A stretch of DNA of 64,000 nt, taken from assembly GCF_008329645.1 (NCBI RefSeq), contig NZ_CP043474.1, forward strand, positions 5,084,001 to 5,148,000, given 5' to 3'. Both the position numbers and the translations under genes were made by a program. The notes beneath the pieces were generated by a model. It did not search any database. It was not told the DNA's origin and saw only the letters and a list, made by a program, of their open reading frames with translations. Shown here piece after piece: positions 59,562-64,000 of this stretch. Origin of the DNA: Mycolicibacterium grossiae (GTDB taxonomy: Bacteria; Actinomycetota; Actinomycetes; Mycobacteriales; Mycobacteriaceae). The first letter of the stretch is position 1. Every line of letters begins with the position of its first letter.

Positions 59562-61991
59562 TTAGCGCGCAGGCGCACGGCGACCCGCGGGCTCGGTGCC
59601 GATGACCCCCTCGTCGTGCAACCGGTCGATCTCCGCGTCACTCAGCCCCACCTCGGCCAGGATCTGCCGGTTGTGCTGGCCGAGCAGCGGCGCCGGATGC
59701 CGGTGCCAGCGCACCGGTCCGGAGGCCAGCCGCACCGGCAGTGTGCTGTGCAGCGACGCCGGGTTCACCGGATGGTCGACACGGGCGAAGAACCCGCGGT
59801 GAGCCAGCTGCTCGAGTTCGGTCTGCCGGTGCGGCTGCAGCACTTTCGCGACCGGCACGCCGGCGGGCCACAGCGTGGCGACGACCTCGTCGCCGGTGCG
59901 CTGCCGGCACCACGCACCCAGGTCTCGGTCGATCGCATCGTGGTGGGCGCGCCGTCCCGCCGAGCCGTCCAGCGCCGGATCCATCGCCCACGGTGGTCGT
60001 CCCAACGCGTCCCGGAGTGCCCGCCACTGCGCGTCGTCGGCCACGGCGATCGCCACCCAGCAGTCGTCGCGGCCGAACTCGTCGATTCCGTCGACCTGGT
60101 AGAGGTTCTGCGGTGCCGCCGCCGGGCCGCGATTGCCGTCGCGCTGCAGCAGCGCGCCGTACGCACTGTGTTCGACCACCTGCTCGGCGGCCACGTTCAG
60201 CGCCGCATCGACCATCGCCGCCTCGACGAGCACGCCCTCGCCGGTGCGGCGACGGTGCTCGAGGGCGAGCAGGACGGCGCTCAGCGCGTGCAGGCCGGCG
60301 TTGGGGTCGCCGAGTGAGTAGGGCTCGTACGGGTTGCGGTCGGGATACCCGGTGAGCCAACTGATTCCGGAGGCGTCCTCGATGATGTAGGCGAACGCCG
60401 GGTTGTCGCGCCACGGCCCGTCCAGGCCGAAGCCCGGCATGCGCACCATGATGACGTCGTCGCGCAGCGCCCGCACCGCGGCGAAGTCCAGCCCCAGCTG
60501 ATCGATGACGCGTGGGGTGAAGTTCTCGAGCACCACGTCGCACGTGCCGATCAGCCGTTTCAGTACGTCGCGTCCCGCCTCGGTCTGGAAGTCCAGCGTC
60601 AGGCCCGCTTTGTTGGTGTTGAGCGCCGAGAAGATGGGTGAGCGCTCCCACCACCGCGGCTCGGTGGCCGGGATGCCGGCGATCAGCCGGGTGCCATCGG
60701 GGCGACGCGTCGACTCCAGGTGGATGACCTCCGCGCCGAGCATCGCCAGGGCGTGGCTGCACGACGGACCCGCCCAGAAGGTCGTCATGTCCAGTACGCG
60801 CAGACCCCGAAGCGGCAGTCCACCGTCACCGTCACCGGTGACCGCGACCCGGGGCCGTGCCCGGGTTTCCGCCGCGCGGTGCGCGGCGGTGTGCTCGCCC
60901 AGCCGCGGTGCGGGTCGCGGCGGATGCAGTGCCACCTCACCGATCCGGTAGGGATGCGCGGGTTGGAGGAAGCCGTCGGGATGCGACGTGAAGGCGCCGC
61001 GGGCGACGTAGTGGTCCATGCCGGTCACGTTCTCGCCGTTGGCCACCGGCGAGTTGGGGATGCGGAACGCCGAGGCGAGGTCGCGGACGTCGTCGACGCG
61101 TTGCTCCCGCAGCCACCGGTACAACTCGTCGGCGTGGAGGTTCGCCTGCTGGGTGATCGTGAGGTCCGACGATTCGTCGATCCACTCGTCGTGGCCCGAC
61201 ATGGCGCACAGGTCGAACCACTGCTGGGCCGTGCCGCAGCCGAGCGCGACGAGACCGTCCGCCGCCTGCGCCACCCCGGGCACCGTCGGCTTCCGTTCGG
61301 TCCGCCAGGGCCGACCGAGCATCTCCTGGTAGGTCACCGGGTAGTAGGTGAGGCAGAGCACCTGCGTCTCGAGCATCGACAGGTCGAGGAGTTCGCCGTT
61401 GCCGTCCCGCAGCGCCCGCTCCCGGAACGCCAGTGTCAGGGCGGACGCGTAGGCGCCGGCGAGCCACTCCCCGACCTGACCGCCCACGTGCACGGGCGCG
61501 CGGTCCTGGGATCCGCGCCCGATGCCGATCGCCCCGCCCGACCAGGCCTGCAACGTGAATTCCGTCGCCGCCCGGTCCGACCACGGCCCGTCCAGCCCGA
61601 ACGGCGTGAGCGAGGTGACCACCAGATGCGGGTGGCGGGCGAAGATGGCGGCGGGCGCGTACGCGTCGGCTGCGGCGAGACGGGATCCGCGCGACCACAC
61701 GACCGCGTCGGCCGACGCGATCAGCCGGTCCACCATCGCGAGGTCCGCTGCGTCGCCGGGATCGGCGACGACGCTCTGCTTCCCGGCGGCCAGGAAGGCG
61801 AACAGGGCGCCGTGGCCACGGGTCTCGGCGCCCGACGCCGACCACGTCCGCAGCGGATCCCCCTCGGGCGCCTCGATCTTGACGACGTCGGCCCCGGCGT
61901 CGGCGAGCATCTTGGTGCAGTAGGCGCCGGCGATCCCGGTCGACAGGTCGACCACGGCGTAGCCCCGCAGCGGCGGCTCGGCGGCGGTCAC
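59562..61991 (-). CDS. Double-domain CaiB/BaiF CoA transferase (second copy)
   Basis: 809 residues, two fused family III halves (about 1-395 and 400-809). First half: VDLSTGIAGAYCTKMLADAG, VVKIEAPEGDP; where the catalytic aspartate is expected it reads GQVGEWLAG, glutamate E175. Second half: VLDMTTFWAGPSCSHALAML, with SLGDPNAGLHA keeping aspartate. So probably one full and one changed active site. Paralogue in architecture of 51851. GTG start overlaps the hydratase-like stop (GTGA). Confidence 0.92.
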   Translation of the reverse strand: MTAAEPPLRGYAVVDLSTGIAGAYCTKMLADAGADVVKIEAPEGDPLRTWSASGAETRGHGALFAFLAAGKQSVVADPGDAADLAMVDRLIASADAVVWSRGSRLAAADAYAPAAIFARHPHLVVTSLTPFGLDGPWSDRAATEFTLQAWSGGAIGIGRGSQDRAPVHVGGQVGEWLAGAYASALTLAFRERALRDGNGELLDLSMLETQVLCLTYYPVTYQEMLGRPWRTERKPTVPGVAQAADGLVALGCGTAQQWFDLCAMSGHDEWIDESSDLTITQQANLHADELYRWLREQRVDDVRDLASAFRIPNSPVANGENVTGMDHYVARGAFTSHPDGFLQPAHPYRIGEVALHPPRPAPRLGEHTAAHRAAETRARPRVAVTGDGDGGLPLRGLRVLDMTTFWAGPSCSHALAMLGAEVIHLESTRRPDGTRLIAGIPATEPRWWERSPIFSALNTNKAGLTLDFQTEAGRDVLKRLIGTCDVVLENFTPRVIDQLGLDFAAVRALRDDVIMVRMPGFGLDGPWRDNPAFAYIIEDASGISWLTGYPDRNPYEPYSLGDPNAGLHALSAVLLALEHRRRTGEGVLVEAAMVDAALNVAAEQVVEHSAYGALLQRDGNRGPAAAPQNLYQVDGIDEFGRDDCWVAIAVADDAQWRALRDALGRPPWAMDPALDGSAGRRAHHDAIDRDLGAWCRQRTGDEVVATLWPAGVPVAKVLQPHRQTELEQLAHRGFFARVDHPVNPASLHSTLPVRLASGPVRWHRHPAPLLGQHNRQILAEVGLSDAEIDRLHDEGVIGTEPAGRRAPAR

Positions 61992-62953
61992 GGCGACGCT
62001 TCCGGCGACGGGTTCCGCGCCGACTTGCTCAGCCGGAACTCGGGCGGGAAGTCCGCGTCATTGGCGTTGACGGCGTCGGCGAGACCCGCGTCGAGCGCGT
62101 CGGCCAGCATGAAGTCCCCGGCGTCGGGACGGGCCGTGCCGCCGAGGGACTCGAACACCGCCGACAGCAGGCTGCCGAGGTACTCGCCCTGGAACTGCTT
62201 GACCACCTCGAAGAACATCTTCTGTTGAAAGACGCTGTCCACCGGGCGGTTCCGTGCACACGCCCGTGCATACTTCGCCACCTCGGCCTCGAGGTCCTCG
62301 CGGGCGACGACGGTGTTGAGGAAGTTGCACTCCTTCATCTGCGCGGCGGTGAAGGGACGTCCGGTGAACACCATCTCCTGAAAGGGCCGCAGACCCATGG
62401 TGAGCACCCACGTCCACATCCGTGGCCCCCAGCCGAAGTAGCGAAACGACGGATGGCCGAACAGCGCATCGTCGCTCGCGATGACGAGATCGGCGTCGGC
62501 GCACTGGTAGAAGTGCCAGCCGTAGCAGTAGCCCTTCGCCTCGACGATGCTGATCTTCTTGCACTCCTGCAGCGCACGATTGCCCGCGGCCACGTTGGCG
62601 TACCAGGCGCCCATCGTGGCGCCGTGCCGGAAGGAGCCCTGCGGTGGGTGCACGACGTCCGGGTCGTCGATCCGCAGTTCGGCGAGCCGATCGGCGTCCG
62701 TGCCCGCCATGAAGTCCGGCAGATCGGCGCCGCTGCCCAGGTTCTCGCCCACGCCGCGGATGACCACGACCTTCACGTCGTCGTCGACCGTGATGCCGCG
62801 CAGCAGGTCGGCGTAGCGCAGCCGCGCCGCCGACGTCGGCGCATTCAGGTACTCCGGACGGTCGAAGGTGATCGTCGCGATCTTGGTGTCGGGGTCCTTG
62901 GCGTAGCGGACGATCTCCTCGGGCGGCGGCGGCTCCTGCGCGCGAGCGGGCAT
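61988..62953 (-). CDS. Enoyl-CoA hydratase-like protein, long form (second copy)
   Basis: 321 residues. IATITFDRPEYLNAP near 26-40, VVVIRGVGENLGSGADL, EAKGYCYGWHFYQCADADLVI and FGHPSFRYFGWGPRM; the whole chain follows the protein at 50873, ending FPPEFRLSKSARN against FPPEWRLSKSGRA. ATG 62953 starts MPARAQ; further upstream the frame lies in the M24-like gene. Five bases separate it from that gene, so all three form one operon with the double CaiB. Confidence 0.9.
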   Translation of the reverse strand: MPARAQEPPPPEEIVRYAKDPDTKIATITFDRPEYLNAPTSAARLRYADLLRGITVDDDVKVVVIRGVGENLGSGADLPDFMAGTDADRLAELRIDDPDVVHPPQGSFRHGATMGAWYANVAAGNRALQECKKISIVEAKGYCYGWHFYQCADADLVIASDDALFGHPSFRYFGWGPRMWTWVLTMGLRPFQEMVFTGRPFTAAQMKECNFLNTVVAREDLEAEVAKYARACARNRPVDSVFQQKMFFEVVKQFQGEYLGSLLSAVFESLGGTARPDAGDFMLADALDAGLADAVNANDADFPPEFRLSKSARNPSPEASP

Positions 62954-62958
62954 CGGCG

Positions 62959-64000
62959 TCAGAAGCTGACGGCCTGCGCCCACGCCGGGCTCGACGTGAG
63001 CACCTCGGGGCCGTCGTCGCCGACGAGGACGGCGTCGCGGTGGAACACCGCACCGACGCCGGGTTCCCACACGTACGCGCTGACGGCGAGCACCATGCCG
63101 GGATCCAGCCGCTCGTCGGCCACGGTCCGGGGCAGGTCGGGCGAGATCACCGGCGGGTCGAAACCCAGGCCGAGGCCGTGTGCGACCGGGATGGGCGGCA
63201 GCGCCTCACCCGCGTCGTCGTAGGCGTCCAGCAGACCGCCGGCCGAGGCACCCGGACGACACACCTCGACGAGGCGCTCCCACAACGCGTTCGAGCGACG
63301 GAACAGCGCTCGCACCCCTGGGGCGTCCGACGCGCCGCCGACCGGCCAGGTGCGGCCGACCTCGCCGACGTATCCGTCGGCCAGCGCACCGGCGGCGAAG
63401 GCCACCAGATCGCCGTCGGCGATCCGGCGATCGCGCCGACCGACGCGCCAGGCGTGTTCGGGCGAGGTGATCCACGCCCCGTCCTGGGTGGCCGACGTGC
63501 TGTACCCGCCCGCGGTCATCGCCTCCATGAGGACGCCGTTGAGCCCCTGCTCGGTCATCCCCACGGCGAGTTCGGAGACCGCCGCGGCGAGCCCGCGCTC
63601 GGCGACGGCCAGTGCCCCGCGCAGGACCTCGATCTCCTCGGCCGTCTTGGTCCGGCGCGCCGCCTTCATCGCCACCTCGGCGTCGACGAACTCCGCCCGG
63701 GGGAAGGCCATCGGTAGCAATCGCGCGAACGACGGCGACATGGCGTCGGTACCGACGCGCTTGGCGTCCGCGGCGCCCTCGATGCCCTTGAGGACCTCGA
63801 TGATGGTCATCGGGTTCCAGGCCAGCCCGTAGAGGTGCTCGTGTCCGATTTCCTCGGGGATGCCCTCGTCCCATGTGCTGTTGAGGTGGATGTCACCGGT
63901 GGCGCGCACCAGCACGCAGATCGGTGCGAACGGCCGGGTGCCCGCCACCCACAGCTGCGGCGCTCCGGTGACGTACCGGACGTTGGCCTGTCGGCCGAGC
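62959..64000 (-). CDS. M24 (creatinase/Xaa-Pro peptidase)-fold protein without metal ligands (partial)
   Basis: The N-terminus lies beyond base 64000: the frame stays open and reads ANVRYVTGAPQLWV, typical of the creatinase N-terminal domain. ~347 residues are present. The pita-bread domain is clear (DGYVGEVGRTWPVGG, VAHGLGLGF, GMVLAVSAYVW, VFHRDAVLVG), yet all five usual metal ligands look replaced: Asp to Ala, Asp to Glu, His to Leu, Glu to Ser, Glu to Arg. This resembles metal-free creatinase. It likely hydrolyses a C-N bond or has another role in the operon. Confidence 0.85.
   Translation of the reverse strand, partial: LGRQANVRYVTGAPQLWVAGTRPFAPICVLVRATGDIHLNSTWDEGIPEEIGHEHLYGLAWNPMTIIEVLKGIEGAADAKRVGTDAMSPSFARLLPMAFPRAEFVDAEVAMKAARRTKTAEEIEVLRGALAVAERGLAAAVSELAVGMTEQGLNGVLMEAMTAGGYSTSATQDGAWITSPEHAWRVGRRDRRIADGDLVAFAAGALADGYVGEVGRTWPVGGASDAPGVRALFRRSNALWERLVEVCRPGASAGGLLDAYDDAGEALPPIPVAHGLGLGFDPPVISPDLPRTVADERLDPGMVLAVSAYVWEPGVGAVFHRDAVLVGDDGPEVLTSSPAWAQAVSF

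Noticed and set aside
1..64000. Genomic island, prophage, CRISPR or tRNA-borne insertion
   Set aside because: No integrase, transposase, direct att-like repeats, tRNA or spaced repeats seen, and base composition looks even throughout.

Overview
The window is high-GC actinobacterial DNA from the chromosome of a Mycobacterium/Mycolicibacterium-type organism. The reasons are the strong third-position GC bias, which leaves long antisense shadow frames; very frequent GTG starts; gene pairs joined by 4-base GTGA/ATGA overlaps; an F420-type luciferase-like oxidoreductase; a mycofactocin-type SDR; a WS/DGAT next to a FadD12-like ligase and an Rv1428c-like acyltransferase; and many acyl-CoA dehydrogenases and P450s. 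The species cannot be fixed from sequence alone. I saw no rRNA, tRNA, CRISPR array, insertion sequence or phage gene. Nearly every gene is catabolic or regulatory.

Layout. (1) 1-2058 (-): Rieske oxygenase alpha subunit, a small protein of unknown family and an amidohydrolase cut by the window edge. (2) 2225-7126 (+): a divergent operon of aldehyde dehydrogenase, an EBP/EXPERA-like membrane protein, an extended SDR, an unknown protein and an LLM oxidoreductase; a 58-aa membrane protein follows on the other strand. (3) 7352-18225 (-): pyruvate carboxylase, IlvD/Edd dehydratase, FAD oxidoreductase, a small barrel-like protein, an aldehyde dehydrogenase and a TetR, nearly all overlapping, with an APC permease upstream. 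(4) 18308-21251 (-): hydroxy-oxovalerate-type aldolase, acylating acetaldehyde dehydrogenase and an unknown barrel-like protein, divergent from an IclR regulator and an SDR. (5) 23013-26985 (+): TetR, acyl-CoA dehydrogenase, an APH-type kinase and a zinc-free MDR, resembling a split ACAD10/11 or LvaA/LvaC system. (6) 27004-36074 (-): an unknown protein, a TetR, then a complete beta-oxidation set (two acyl-CoA dehydrogenases, thiolase, enoyl-CoA hydratase, CoA transferase, SDR) and an amidohydrolase. (7) 36360-42185 (+): an AhpD/CMD-like protein, a second copy of the Rieske/small-protein/amidohydrolase cassette, a SnoaL-like protein and a pair of acyl-CoA dehydrogenases. (8) 42211-44288: a convergent acyl-CoA dehydrogenase and a divergent TetR. 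(9) 44603-49373: mycofactocin-type SDR, acyltransferase, FadD12-like ligase and WS/DGAT. (10) 49558-56279 (+): P450, enoyl-CoA hydratase, double CaiB CoA transferase, SDR and a kinase-like protein. (11) 56269-59175 (-): P450, TetR and an AttH/CrtC-like protein. (12) 59320-64000: a small exported protein, then a second double CaiB plus enoyl-CoA hydratase pair and an M24-like protein cut by the window edge.

How it works together. The gene content fits uptake and breakdown of hydrophobic, probably (poly)cyclic or branched substrates: oxygenases and P450s hydroxylate, SDRs and aldehyde dehydrogenases oxidise, ligases or CoA transferases activate to CoA esters, and acyl-CoA dehydrogenase, hydratase, SDR and thiolase shorten them. 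The aldolase/acetaldehyde dehydrogenase pair yields pyruvate and acetyl-CoA, and pyruvate carboxylase can refill the TCA cycle. No Rieske ferredoxin or reductase is encoded here, so electron partners must lie elsewhere.

The strongest candidate for an undescribed system is the twice-occurring cassette of Rieske oxygenase alpha, a ~110-aa protein of no recognised family and an amidohydrolase whose usual HxH metal motif is replaced by MExNL. One copy has a likely shared operator (TGAGAAT-N3-ATTCTCA), also found beside the TetR gene at 43572.
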